Below, piece by piece: positions 51,280-60,688 of a stretch of DNA of 64,000 nucleotides. Location: the NCBI RefSeq assembly GCF_902459695.1, contig NZ_CABPRZ010000015.1, positions 86,736-150,735 on the forward strand, read 5' to 3'. The stretch's first letter is position 1. Each line of letters opens with the position of its first letter. The position numbers and the translations under genes are program-made. The notes below the pieces were generated by a model. That model was not told where the DNA came from. It ran no database searches and saw only the letters and a program-made list of their open reading frames with translations. The DNA comes from Pandoraea terrae (lineage in GTDB: Bacteria > Pseudomonadota > Gammaproteobacteria > Burkholderiales > Burkholderiaceae).

Positions 51280-52512
51280 ATGAAGACTCGCTTGAAGGTT
51301 TGTGCTGCCTTGGTGATGGCGTCGTGGCTCGGCGCGCACGCGGCGTATGCGCAGGTGACATCCCCTGCATCACAGGGCCGGGCGCGCCATGGCGCCATGG
51401 TCGCGGCCGCCGACCTGCCGTCGGTGGTGCCGGAGGCCGCCGGAGTCGATTCCGTGCCCCTGGTGAGGATGTCTGAATGGTTGCGCGGCGACCGCCTCGA
51501 CGTGCGCAGCCTTGTGGTCATCAAGGACGGGAAGGTGGTGTTCGAGCGATATTCGGGCGGGCTCGAGCGCGACAACAACTATGAACTGTATTCGGTCACC
51601 AAGACCATCACGTCGCTCCTGGCCGGCATCCTCGTCGGGCTGGGGCGGCTTGCGGCGACGGACAAGGTCGTGCCGCTCGTCGCGAAGGGGCGTCCCGACC
51701 TGGCTGTCGATCTCGCGGACAAGCAGGACATCGAACTGCGCCATCTGCTGTCGATGTCGAGCGGCTTGCGGTACCAGACGCGCGAGGGCACCGATCCGCT
51801 GTACTACGAGGCCCCGGATCGCCTGCGTGTCGCGGTGACGAGCCGGGCGGAACTGCCGCCCGGGCAGAAGTTCGACTACATCGACGTCAATCCGGTGCTG
51901 GTCGGCACAGCGGTGAGCGTGGCCGCCAGGGAGCGCGAAGACCGGTTCGCGGAGGAACACCTGTTCAAGCCGCTCGGCATGCGTCACTACCGTTGGGACG
52001 GGGCCGACAAGACCGGCGCCGTATCGGGCGGGTGGGGGCTGCGGCTGCGCCCGATCGACATGGCCAAGATCGGCATGCTGCTGCTGCAGGATGGCAGGTG
52101 GCACGGCCGCCAGGTCGTGCCGCAGGCGTGGATTCGCCAGATGACGACGCCGTCGCCGGCGGCGGCTGACTACGGCTATTACTGCTGGATCCAGCATGTG
52201 GTGGAACATGGCCAGCCAGAATTCGGCGCGATGGGTTTCAAGGGGCAGTTCATCACTGTGCTGCCGGCGCAGCGATCGGTCGTCGTGATGACGAGCCTGC
52301 TGCCGACGGACGGCGGCTTGCGCGACGCGACTTATCTGCAGATGTATCGCCGGATGGTCAACGAGTTCATCCTGCCGGCGCTGCAGCCTGCGAAAAAGCC
52401 GGCGCAGAGCGCCGCACGCACGCAAGCGCTGCGCCATGAGCTTGCCCTCGCCAATAAGACAAAGGGCGTGCCCGGCACCGCCGCGGCATTCAACGACGCC
52501 CCGGAGCGCTGA
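51280..52512 (+). CDS. Exported serine hydrolase, beta-lactamase class C family (1)
   Basis: A 410-aa protein with a signal peptide (CAALVMASWLGAHAAYA). The S-x-x-K nucleophile is in ELYSVTKTITSLLAG (about residue 107) and the class C-like Tyr motif in KFDYIDVNPVLVG. The fold is of the class C beta-lactamase/DD-peptidase/esterase group, in the periplasm. GGAGAG lies 8 nt before the ATG. It is followed by a close paralogue after 44 nt, so this is a tandem duplication. Confidence 0.85.
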   Translation: MKTRLKVCAALVMASWLGAHAAYAQVTSPASQGRARHGAMVAAADLPSVVPEAAGVDSVPLVRMSEWLRGDRLDVRSLVVIKDGKVVFERYSGGLERDNNYELYSVTKTITSLLAGILVGLGRLAATDKVVPLVAKGRPDLAVDLADKQDIELRHLLSMSSGLRYQTREGTDPLYYEAPDRLRVAVTSRAELPPGQKFDYIDVNPVLVGTAVSVAAREREDRFAEEHLFKPLGMRHYRWDGADKTGAVSGGWGLRLRPIDMAKIGMLLLQDGRWHGRQVVPQAWIRQMTTPSPAAADYGYYCWIQHVVEHGQPEFGAMGFKGQFITVLPAQRSVVVMTSLLPTDGGLRDATYLQMYRRMVNEFILPALQPAKKPAQSAARTQALRHELALANKTKGVPGTAAAFNDAPER

Positions 52513-52556
52513 GCGCACGGCACGCATATCACCCCACTCCAGGAGGAGAGCAAACG

Positions 52557-53846
52557 ATGGCAACGATGTTGAAACACGCGCCGGCGCGTCCGGCGCAGCG
52601 CGACGGACAACTGTGGCTGCGGGCGACGCTCGCATTGCCGCCCGGACTTCGGTCGGCTGCGCGCGCCGCTGCCGTGGCGGTCATCGCCGGTGCGGCCTTT
52701 GCCGCGCCGGCTGTGCTGGCTGCGCCGCCCGAGCCGACCGCAGATGGCGGGCTGCGCGCTGCTGCGCCGGAGCAGGCAGGTATTGATTCGCGCGAACTGG
52801 TGCGCCTGTCGGAATGGATTCGCAACGAGAAGCTCGATGTGCACAGCTTGCTGGTCGTGAAGGACGGCAAGCTGGTTTTCGAGCGCTACAGCGGTGGCGT
52901 GACACGCGACCACAACTATGAACTGTATTCGGTCACGAAGGGCGTGACGGCGCTTACGGCGGGCATGCTTATCGGCCAGGGCGCGGCGAGCCTGGACGAA
53001 CCGGTTGCCGCCGTCCTGTCCCAATGGCGGCCCGACCTCGCGGCCGATTTCGCGGACAAGCGCAGTGTCGAATTGCGCCATGTGCTGTCGATGTCGAGCG
53101 GCTTGCATTACGACTTCAAGCCCAAGGACGACCCGATTTACTACACGGCGCCCGACCGCCTGAAGCTCGCCGCCGCGACCCAACCGAAGGAGGCGCCCGG
53201 CGCACGCTTCGAATACACGGACATTAATCCGATCCTTGCCTCGGCGGCATTGAGTGCTGCTGCGGGCATGCCGATCGAGCGCTATGCTGCGCAGCGCCTG
53301 TTCGCGCCGATGGGCATGCGCAACGCCGTCTGGGACCGCGCCGACGCCCGCGGCCTGGTCTCGGCCGGCTGGGGCTTGCGGCTGCGGCCCGTGGACATGG
53401 CGAAAATCGGCATGCTGGTGCTCGACGGCGGCAAGTGGCAGGGCAAGCAACTGGTGCCGAAAACGTGGATCGCGCAGATGGTGTCGCCGACCAGTGCGCC
53501 GGATTTCGGCTACTACTGGTGGGTCAACAATATCGTTCGCGGCGAGCCGGAATACGACACGATGGGGTTCAAGGGGCAGTTCATCGTCGTGCTGCCGCAG
53601 CGCCACACGGTCGTGGTGATGACGAGCCTGATGTCGGTCGACGGCGGCCTGCGTGACGCGGCCAACGTGCAGACGTTCCGCAAGATGGTCAACGACTACA
53701 TCCTGCCGGCGCTCGACAACAAGCGGCACGCCAAGCCGTCCGCGGCAAGCCGGACCGCGTTGCGCCAGGAGCTCGAACTGGCTGCCCAAAGCCGGGGCGT
53801 GCCGGGCACCAGCGCTGATCCGACGGACACGCCGCGACTGCCCTAG
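52557..53846 (+). CDS. Exported serine hydrolase, beta-lactamase class C family (2)
   Basis: A 429-aa paralogue of the gene before. S-x-x-K in ELYSVTKGVTALTAG, second motif EYTDINPILASAAL, and the same C-terminal GFKGQFIVVLPQRHTVVVMT. The N-terminus has a long signal or anchor (AAVAVIAGAAFAAPAVLAA). The two enzymes share long blocks, so one arose by duplication; signal regions differ. AGGAGG 9 nt before ATG. Confidence 0.85.
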   Translation: MATMLKHAPARPAQRDGQLWLRATLALPPGLRSAARAAAVAVIAGAAFAAPAVLAAPPEPTADGGLRAAAPEQAGIDSRELVRLSEWIRNEKLDVHSLLVVKDGKLVFERYSGGVTRDHNYELYSVTKGVTALTAGMLIGQGAASLDEPVAAVLSQWRPDLAADFADKRSVELRHVLSMSSGLHYDFKPKDDPIYYTAPDRLKLAAATQPKEAPGARFEYTDINPILASAALSAAAGMPIERYAAQRLFAPMGMRNAVWDRADARGLVSAGWGLRLRPVDMAKIGMLVLDGGKWQGKQLVPKTWIAQMVSPTSAPDFGYYWWVNNIVRGEPEYDTMGFKGQFIVVLPQRHTVVVMTSLMSVDGGLRDAANVQTFRKMVNDYILPALDNKRHAKPSAASRTALRQELELAAQSRGVPGTSADPTDTPRLP

Positions 53847-53901
53847 CAACAGGCCCCGGCCAGCCGCCGCCGCTGATGCCGCGCCGCCGGCCGGGCCGTC
53901 T

Positions 53902-54243
53902 TCAGGCGGTGTCCGTGCCCGCTGACGGTGTGCCGTGCTCGCGCTCTAGCCGGCGCAGGAACACCGTCATCTCCTTCTCCGCCTGTCGGTCGCCGTGGGC
54001 CTGCGCGGCGGCAATCCCTTGCTGCCAGGCCTCGCGTGCCCCGGCAATGTCGCCGGCGCCTGCCCGCGCACGGCCGAGCAGCTTCCAGGCCGCCGTATAA
54101 GCCGGATCGAACGCCACGCAGCGCGCCAGATGCTCGGCCGCGCGCGCAAATTCCTCACGATCGAGATAGCCCTTGCCAAGGCCGAAGCGCAGCAGTGCGT
54201 TGTCCTTGCCCGCCGCCAACAGTTTTTCGAGTCCTTCGATCAT
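53902..54243 (-). CDS. TPR-like protein
   Basis: A 113-aa protein with about two tetratricopeptide repeats: LLRFGLGKGYLDREEFARAA then LARCVAFDPAYTAAWKLLGR and AGDIAGAREAWQQGIAAAQ. No signal peptide. Likely a protein-interaction module; partner unknown. Confidence 0.75.
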   Translation of the reverse strand: MIEGLEKLLAAGKDNALLRFGLGKGYLDREEFARAAEHLARCVAFDPAYTAAWKLLGRARAGAGDIAGAREAWQQGIAAAQAHGDRQAEKEMTVFLRRLEREHGTPSAGTDTA

Positions 54244-54475
54244 GATTCGGATAAAAGTGGTTGATTTATAAAAATGACGTAATATGATCTCGCTTTGCCG
54301 CCCGGCACCGGCGCGTTGTCGCGGGAGATCATCAGGCGATCGTTAACCCGGAAGATGCTCAAGTTTGGGGCCGGCAGGGCCGATGTGACAAGTACGGAGC
54401 ACGGCGCGCAGACGCCGGCCCGAAAGAACGCCGAGCGCGTTCCGGGAAGTTCCAACATGACAGGACGGAGACGAA

Positions 54476-56104
54476 GTGACACTGCGCAATCTGACCATCA
54501 AGGCCCGTCTTGGCCTGACCATGGCGCTGCTGGCGGGACTGCTGATTTTACTGGGGGCGTTGGGCATTGCCGGGATGACGAGGACCGGCAACGCGTTGCG
54601 CGAGACTTACGCGAACCACCTGGCGGCGACCGTGGCGCTTGGCAAGGACAACGCTACGCTGGCTCGTACCCGCGCGATTCTGGACCGCGTGGTCCTGCAC
54701 CCCGAATCTCCCGACGTGCCCAAAGTGGTGTCGCGCGCGCGCGGCATGTTGAAGGAAGCCGACGCCGCGTGGCAGGCCTACCTGGCGTTGCCGAAGGGGG
54801 GCGAGGAAAAACGGCTCGCCGATGACGTGGCCGGCAAGCGCGAGGCATTCTTCAAGTTCGGCATGGCGCCGATGATCGCCGCCATTGAAACCGGCGACAG
54901 CACGACCATGGACCGCATCACCATGACGGAGCTGCCGAAGTATTACGCCGCGCTGAGCGCCGCGAGCGATGCCTTGTCCAACGAACAGATGGCGCTGGGC
55001 AAGGCGAGCTACGAGTCGTCGATGGCGCAGTTGACGACGTTCCGCTGGCTCGGCGTCGGCGCGACCGTCGTTGGCGTGCTGTTGGCCCTGGCCTGCTACG
55101 TGACACTGCGCGCAGCGATCACTCGCCCGCTGGGCCAGGCGCTCGAGCACTTCGAGGCCATTGCGGCGGGCCGGCTCGACAATCCCGTCGAGGCCCGCGG
55201 GCGTGACGAGATGAGCGCGCTCATGCGCGGGCTGGCGGACATGCAGGGGCGGCTGGCCGACACGATCCGGGGCGTACGCCGCGGTTGCGACACGATGGCC
55301 GTGGCGACGGCCGAGATCGCGGCAGGTAACACGGACCTGTCGGCGCGCACCGAGCAACAGGCGGCGTCGCTCGAAGAAACCGCGTCGTCGATGGAGGAGT
55401 TGACCGCGACCGTGCGCCAGAACGCCGACAACGCGCGCCAGGCGAGCCAGCTGGCCGTCAACGCGTCGGATATCGCGGCACGCGGCGGCAAGGTCGTCGG
55501 GCAGGTGGTCGATACCATGCACGGCATTTCGGCGAGCTCGGGACAGGTCGTCGACATCATCTCGGTGATTGACGGCATCGCCTTCCAGACCAATATCCTT
55601 GCCCTCAACGCCGCCGTGGAAGCGGCGCGCGCGGGGGAGCAGGGGCGCGGTTTCGCTGTCGTGGCCGGTGAGGTGCGTACGCTCGCGCAACGCAGCGCGG
55701 CAGCGGCCAAGGAAATCAAGACGCTGATCGAAGCGTCGGCGCAGAAAGTCTCGGACGGCTCCTCGCTGGTCGCCGAAGCGGGCCGTACCATGGAAGAGAT
55801 CGTGCAGGCCGTGCAACGGGTGACGGACATCATGGGCGAAATCTCGGCCGCGTCGAGCGAGCAGAGTGGCGGCATCGAGCAGGTGAACCTCGCCGTCACG
55901 CAGATGGATCAGGTCACGCAACAGAATGCGGCCCTGGTGGAAGAGGCGGCTGCCGCGGCGGCGTCATTGCAGGACCAGACCGATGCCTTGCGGGCGGAGA
56001 TGGCGCACTTCCAGCTCGGCGACGAACGCCTCCCGGCCAGCACACCGCGCCGGCCGGCGCTGCACGCGGTCAGCGCCCGCGCGCCGATGTCGGCCGCCGC
56101 CTGA
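54476..56104 (+). CDS. Methyl-accepting chemotaxis protein
   Basis: A 542-aa chemoreceptor. TM1 is at residues 10-30 ([20 protein letters not shown]), a four-helix ligand domain to about 185, TM2 ([16 protein letters not shown]), HAMP ([20 protein letters not shown]), then the signalling coiled coil with hairpin tip [20 protein letters not shown] and [20 protein letters not shown]. No C-terminal NWETF tether. GTG start at 54476. Ligand unknown. Confidence 0.93.
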   Translation: MTLRNLTIKARLGLTMALLAGLLILLGALGIAGMTRTGNALRETYANHLAATVALGKDNATLARTRAILDRVVLHPESPDVPKVVSRARGMLKEADAAWQAYLALPKGGEEKRLADDVAGKREAFFKFGMAPMIAAIETGDSTTMDRITMTELPKYYAALSAASDALSNEQMALGKASYESSMAQLTTFRWLGVGATVVGVLLALACYVTLRAAITRPLGQALEHFEAIAAGRLDNPVEARGRDEMSALMRGLADMQGRLADTIRGVRRGCDTMAVATAEIAAGNTDLSARTEQQAASLEETASSMEELTATVRQNADNARQASQLAVNASDIAARGGKVVGQVVDTMHGISASSGQVVDIISVIDGIAFQTNILALNAAVEAARAGEQGRGFAVVAGEVRTLAQRSAAAAKEIKTLIEASAQKVSDGSSLVAEAGRTMEEIVQAVQRVTDIMGEISAASSEQSGGIEQVNLAVTQMDQVTQQNAALVEEAAAAAASLQDQTDALRAEMAHFQLGDERLPASTPRRPALHAVSARAPMSAAA

Positions 56105-56194
56105 CGGGGCGCCCGGTAACCGCACGGCCGACATGGCAGGGCGGCGGTGAACCGGGTACTATCTCGCTTATTTGTCAGTCAAGGGAATGAAGGC

Positions 56195-56599
56195 ATGAAG
56201 CGAGCGGCTCTGTTGTCGGCGGCGTTAATTCTGGCGGGCCTGGCGGGTTGTGGCCAGGTTCAGCCGTTCACCAAGCCTGATCCGGCGTCGGGACGGATTC
56301 TTGATCAGGGGACCGAAGCGGACCGCTTCATGGTGCTTAATTGCGTGTATCACGGCTGGAGCGAGCTGTCACCGGACGTCGACACGACCGGCGTAGAGAA
56401 ATTCGGGGTCGAACGTGTGCGCGTCCATCGCGGCAACGATGCCGCGGGCAAGCCCATTTACGATCCGGTTGTAGATATTTCCCAAGCCGGGTTCGGCGCC
56501 CGTATCGTCTACACCGAGGCCACGCCCGGCAAGCTCTCGCCGGACTATCTGAATACCGTCAAGCGTTGCATGGTGCCGTACTCGGGCCACGTCGACTGA
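56195..56599 (+). CDS. Lipoprotein, hypothetical
   Basis: A 134-aa protein with lipobox LAGLAGC (acylated Cys about residue 19). The mature part is beta-rich with two further Cys. No family recognised. ATG at 56195 because the upstream frame lacks protein character; GAAGG precedes. Confidence 0.75.
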   Translation: MKRAALLSAALILAGLAGCGQVQPFTKPDPASGRILDQGTEADRFMVLNCVYHGWSELSPDVDTTGVEKFGVERVRVHRGNDAAGKPIYDPVVDISQAGFGARIVYTEATPGKLSPDYLNTVKRCMVPYSGHVD

Positions 56600-56620
56600 T
56601 CTTGTGAACGCATCAGCAGA

Positions 56621-56653
56621 AACGCCACGGCGATGACCGTGGCGTTTTTGTTT
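56621..56653 (+). terminator. Rho-independent terminator
   Basis: Perfect 10-bp stem AACGCCACGG / CCGTGGCGTT with 6-nt loop, then TTTTTGTTT. It ends the lipoprotein transcript and separates it from the convergent cysI. Confidence 0.92.
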
Positions 56654-56698
56654 CGTCACGCCGATCGGGGTGACCGGCGCGCAGCAGCGTGCCGCTTC

Positions 56699-58423
56699 TT
56701 ACCCGTGGAAATCCTCGCGGGCTTCCACGACGGCCTTGACCACGCCCTGACGGACGAGGAAATCGCCGAATTTTTCGCCGGCGTTGCGTTCCTTTGCATA
56801 ACGCTGGAACAGCGGCGTGAGTTCGGAGACGATCTGGTCGTCGTTGACGGACTCCTTGTACAGCTTGTTCAAGCGCTCGCCATGGAAGCCGGCGCCGAGA
56901 TACAGGTTGTACTTGCCCGCCGACTTGCCGACGAGCCCGATTTCGGCCAGATACGGACGCGCGCAGCCGTTCGGGCAGCCCGTCGTGCGGATCGTGATCG
57001 GTTCTCCGGCGAGGCCGGCGTCGTCCAGCACCTTTTCCAGCCGCGTGACCAGATCGGGCAGGGCGCGTTCGCTTTCGGCCAGCGCCAGACCGCATGTCGG
57101 GAAGCCGACACATGCCATCGAGTTGATGCGCAGCGCGCTTTGCTGTTTGCCGTCGAGCAGGCCGTACTGCTTTACGAACGCGTCGATGGCCGGCTTGTTC
57201 GCTTCGCTCACGCGGCCGATGATCAGGTTCTGGTTCGCCGTGATACGGAAGTCGCCGTCATGCACCTTCGCGATTTCCCGCAGGGCGGTCATCAACGGAT
57301 ACTCGTCCCAATCCTTGATGCGGCCGTTCTGGATGAACAGCGTCAGGTGCCACAGGTCGTCCGCACCCTTGAGCCAGCCGTACTGGTCGCCGTTGGTCGT
57401 GAAGACGAACGGGCGCACCGGTTCGAGATTCCAGCCCAGGTAGCGATTCAGTTCTTCCTTGAACCACTCCACGCCGCGATCGTCGATCGTGTACTTGAGG
57501 CGGGCGTGCTTGCGATTGGTCCGGTCACCGAAGTCGCGCTGCACCAGCAGCACCTTCTCGGCCACTTCGACCACGCGGTCCGCCGGCGTGTAGCCGATGA
57601 CCGACGCCGTGCGCGGGTACGTCGCCGCATCGCCATGCGTCATGCCCATGCCGCCGCCGACCGTGACGTTGAAGCCTTGCAGCTTGCCCGCGTCGTCGAC
57701 GATGGCGATGAAACCGAGGTCGTTCGCGTAAATGTCGACGTCGTTGTTCGGCGGAATCGCGATCGCGATCTTGAACTTGCGCGGCAGGTAATGCTTGCCG
57801 TAGATCGGCTCGTGATCTTCCTTGCCCGCGCCCAGGCGCTTGTCGCCCAGCCAGATCTCGCGATAGGCGGTCGTCTGCGGCAGCAGATGCTGGTCGATCT
57901 TCAGGCACCAGTCGAGGGCTTCGGCATGTGCCGGCGACAGATGCGGGTTGTTCGAGACCAATGTGTTGCGGTTGACGTCGCCACAGGCCGCGATCGACGT
58001 CATGGCAACTTCATCGATGCCGCGCACGAGCGGACGCAACTGATGCTTGAGCACATTGTGGTACTGCACGGTCTGGCGCGTGGTCAGGCGGATGGTGTTG
58101 CCGCCATACTTCTGGGCCAGATCGTCGAGCTTGAGCCATTGCGCCGGCGAGCACACCCCGCCCGGCATGCGCAGGCGGATCATGAACTGGTAAGCGGGCT
58201 CGAGCTTCTGCTTCTGACGTTCGGCGCGCAGGTCGCGATCGTCCTGCATGTAGGAGCCATGGAACTTCAGCAGCTGCGCATCCTTCTCGAAGATGGCGCC
58301 GGTCAACGGATCGGCGAGCCCTTCGGCGATGGTGCCGCGCAGGTAGTTGCTGACGTCCTTGATCTTCTCGACTTCGGAGCGTGCCGCGTTCTGCGCGGCA
58401 TTCGGTGCGGTGGTTTGCGTCAT
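56699..58423 (-). CDS. cysI: Sulfite reductase hemoprotein (beta) subunit
   Basis: A 574-aa siroheme and 4Fe-4S protein. Cysteine ligands: C-x5-C in MACVGFPTCGLAL and C-x3-C in RTTGCPNGCARPYL, and the substrate-binding TTRQTVQYHNVLK. It reduces sulfite to sulfide with electrons from CysJ for cysteine synthesis. Cytoplasmic. It follows cysJ at 16 nt, as an operon. Confidence 0.95.
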   Translation of the reverse strand: MTQTTAPNAAQNAARSEVEKIKDVSNYLRGTIAEGLADPLTGAIFEKDAQLLKFHGSYMQDDRDLRAERQKQKLEPAYQFMIRLRMPGGVCSPAQWLKLDDLAQKYGGNTIRLTTRQTVQYHNVLKHQLRPLVRGIDEVAMTSIAACGDVNRNTLVSNNPHLSPAHAEALDWCLKIDQHLLPQTTAYREIWLGDKRLGAGKEDHEPIYGKHYLPRKFKIAIAIPPNNDVDIYANDLGFIAIVDDAGKLQGFNVTVGGGMGMTHGDAATYPRTASVIGYTPADRVVEVAEKVLLVQRDFGDRTNRKHARLKYTIDDRGVEWFKEELNRYLGWNLEPVRPFVFTTNGDQYGWLKGADDLWHLTLFIQNGRIKDWDEYPLMTALREIAKVHDGDFRITANQNLIIGRVSEANKPAIDAFVKQYGLLDGKQQSALRINSMACVGFPTCGLALAESERALPDLVTRLEKVLDDAGLAGEPITIRTTGCPNGCARPYLAEIGLVGKSAGKYNLYLGAGFHGERLNKLYKESVNDDQIVSELTPLFQRYAKERNAGEKFGDFLVRQGVVKAVVEAREDFHG

Positions 58424-58439
58424 GTGGGCTGCTTGTCTT

Positions 58440-60260
58440 TTAATAAACGTCGCGCTGATAGCGTTTTTCGCGCTGCAAGGTTTTCACGTACTCGGCGGCG
58501 GCGTCCGCGGCCAGGCCGCCATGCTCCGCCACGATGTCAATGAGGGCGGTGTTCACGTCGCGGGCCATCTGGTCGGCATCGCCGCACACATACAGGTGCG
58601 CGCCTTCCTGCAGCCAGCCGTACAGTTCCTTGCCCTTCTCGCGCATGCGTTGCTGCACGTAGACTTTCTCTTCCGTGTCGCGGGAGAATGCGAGGTCGAT
58701 ATTATGCAGGGCGCCGTCCTTGACGTAACGTTGCCATTCCCGTTGATACAGGAAGTCGGTGCGGAAATTACGGTCGCCGAAGAACAGCCAGTTCTTGCCC
58801 GGCGCGTCCGTTGCCTGGCGCTCTTCGATGAAGGCGCGGAACGGGGCGATACCGGTGCCCGGGCCGACCATGATGACCGGCGCGTTGGTGTCCGACGGCA
58901 ACTTGAAATTGCGGTTCGATTCGATGTAGACCGGCAGCGTTTCGCCTTCGCGAGCCAGGTCGGCCAGGAACGTGGAGGCGACGCCGGCGCGCCGGCGGCC
59001 GTGGCTTTCATAACGCACGGCGCCCACGGTAATGTGCACGGCGTCCGGATTGGCGTTCAGGCTCGACGCAATCGAGTACAGGCGCGGTTGCAGCGTGCGC
59101 AGCGTACCGACGAACTCGGCCGCCTTGACCTTGCGCGCCGGGAACTGCCGCACCACGTCGAGGACGTCGCGGCCATACAGATACTCGCGCAGGGCCGCTT
59201 CGTTGCCCGTGGCCAGCAGCGACTTCAATTCAGCGGCGTCCGTCAGCGCGGCGTATTTTTCAAGGAACGCACGCGAGAGTGTCGTGATGTCGTAGGCGCG
59301 CAGGAACGCGTCGCGCAGCGTCAACGTGCTGTCTTGCGTCGTCGTCGTGGCGGCCGGATCGAGCTCGAGCGTCCCGATCAGTTCGTCGACGAGCTTTTCG
59401 TCGTTCTTGACGACCACGCCAAGCGCGTCGCCCGGTTCGTACGTCAGGCCCGAACCTTCGAGCGAGAATTCGATGTGATGCACTTCCTTCGACGAGCCGC
59501 GACCGGACAGCTTGACGTTCTCGATCACCGTCGCTTCAAACGGGTTCTTGCGGCTGTAAGCGGTAACAGCGGGCGCACCGGCGGTGGCCAGGGCGAGGCT
59601 GTAGGCGGAATCGGCGCCGGCCGGGGTCGCGCTGGCCGGGGCCGCCACGCGCTTGAGGGCGCCCACGGCTTCGTCGATCCAGCGTTCAGCGGGGCCGTCG
59701 TAGTCCACGTCGCTGTCGACGCGGGCCACGAGACGTTCGGCGCCGAGCGCGGCCAGGCGGGCATCGAAATCCTTGCCTGCCTGGCAGAATTTCTCGTAGC
59801 TGGAGTCGCCCAGGCCGATCACGGCGAAACGGGTGCCCTCGAGCTTCGGCGCTTTCGGGCCATGCAGGAATTCGTGGAAATCACGGGCGTCGTCGGGCGG
59901 GTCGCCTTCGCCTTGCGTGCTGACGGCGAGCAACAACAGCTTGTCATTCTTCAGGCGGGCCGGCTTGTAGTCGCCCATGGCGAACAGATCGACCTTGAAG
60001 CCGGCGGCAACGGCGCGCGCCTTGGCGTGCTCGGCGACTTCCTGAGCATGTCCGGTTTGCGAACCATATAGAATAGTCAGTTGCGGCGCGGCGGCTGCGC
60101 TCGCCGTGGCGGCCGGCGCAGCGCCGGCGGCCTGCTTGACCGAATGGCTGACGCCGGCGAGGAATCCCTTCACCCAGGCCATCTGCTCGGTCGTGAGTCC
60201 GTCGACCAGTTGGCTGAGCAACTGGGCCTGCTGCGGTGTAAGGGGTGTCGTCTCTTGCAT
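58440..60260 (-). CDS. cysJ: Sulfite reductase flavoprotein (alpha) subunit
   Basis: A 606-aa NADPH-flavin reductase. FMN/flavodoxin domain LYGSQTGHAQEVAEHAKA (about residues 55-72), FAD-binding RLYSIASSLNAN, NADPH domain MVGPGTGIAPFRAFIEE, and C-terminal EKRYQRDVY of the CysJ class. It supplies electrons to CysI. First gene of the cysJI operon. Confidence 0.95.
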   Translation of the reverse strand: MQETTPLTPQQAQLLSQLVDGLTTEQMAWVKGFLAGVSHSVKQAAGAAPAATASAAAAPQLTILYGSQTGHAQEVAEHAKARAVAAGFKVDLFAMGDYKPARLKNDKLLLLAVSTQGEGDPPDDARDFHEFLHGPKAPKLEGTRFAVIGLGDSSYEKFCQAGKDFDARLAALGAERLVARVDSDVDYDGPAERWIDEAVGALKRVAAPASATPAGADSAYSLALATAGAPAVTAYSRKNPFEATVIENVKLSGRGSSKEVHHIEFSLEGSGLTYEPGDALGVVVKNDEKLVDELIGTLELDPAATTTTQDSTLTLRDAFLRAYDITTLSRAFLEKYAALTDAAELKSLLATGNEAALREYLYGRDVLDVVRQFPARKVKAAEFVGTLRTLQPRLYSIASSLNANPDAVHITVGAVRYESHGRRRAGVASTFLADLAREGETLPVYIESNRNFKLPSDTNAPVIMVGPGTGIAPFRAFIEERQATDAPGKNWLFFGDRNFRTDFLYQREWQRYVKDGALHNIDLAFSRDTEEKVYVQQRMREKGKELYGWLQEGAHLYVCGDADQMARDVNTALIDIVAEHGGLAADAAAEYVKTLQREKRYQRDVY

Positions 60261-60688
60261 GTCTTATGGGCTCCAGGGGCCGGACCAAGGCGGGCACCGG
60301 GGTTTTTCGCAAACCGCAAGGCCACCCCCAACGGACCGGCAAGGGGATAGTCGACACGATATCGGGCGCGGATTAGAAATTAAAATAATAAAATTTAATA
60401 TTTTTATATCTAAATCCCATATAAGACTCGAACCCCATATGGATACTGGGTTGCCACCCGATCGGGCGCATCCCGCCCCGTGAAGAATGTCTGTGCAAAA
60501 AGCCCGATAACGACGGCTTTCCGGGTGGGTAGCCAGCCGGAAAACGTGCTATGCTCCGCTCCGTGATTGATCAGGTCCTTCCAAGCACCACTTGATTCTC
60601 CGCAATCCGCTATCCGGTCAGGCCGTGTCGCGGAAGGTTTCGGTAACCCGCTATTTCTCGAGACACTCGACGAAAAGGTGAGCGCAAA
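60261..60688. other. Divergent promoter region cysJ / sucA
   Basis: Contains a strongly AT-rich block around 60376-60420. By position it may be the CysB-responsive promoter of cysJI; sucA promoter elements lie to the right. No gene. Confidence 0.5.

Noticed and set aside
51370..53849. 421-aa and 505-aa minus frames opposite serine hydrolases
   Set aside because: Shadows in GC-rich codon pattern.
54548..55921. 457-aa minus frame opposite the MCP
   Set aside because: Shadow; low-complexity Arg/Asp/His.
56633..60071. Long plus-strand frames opposite cysI and cysJ (636 and 574 aa)
   Set aside because: Mirror frames of well-supported genes with no motif or ribosome binding site.
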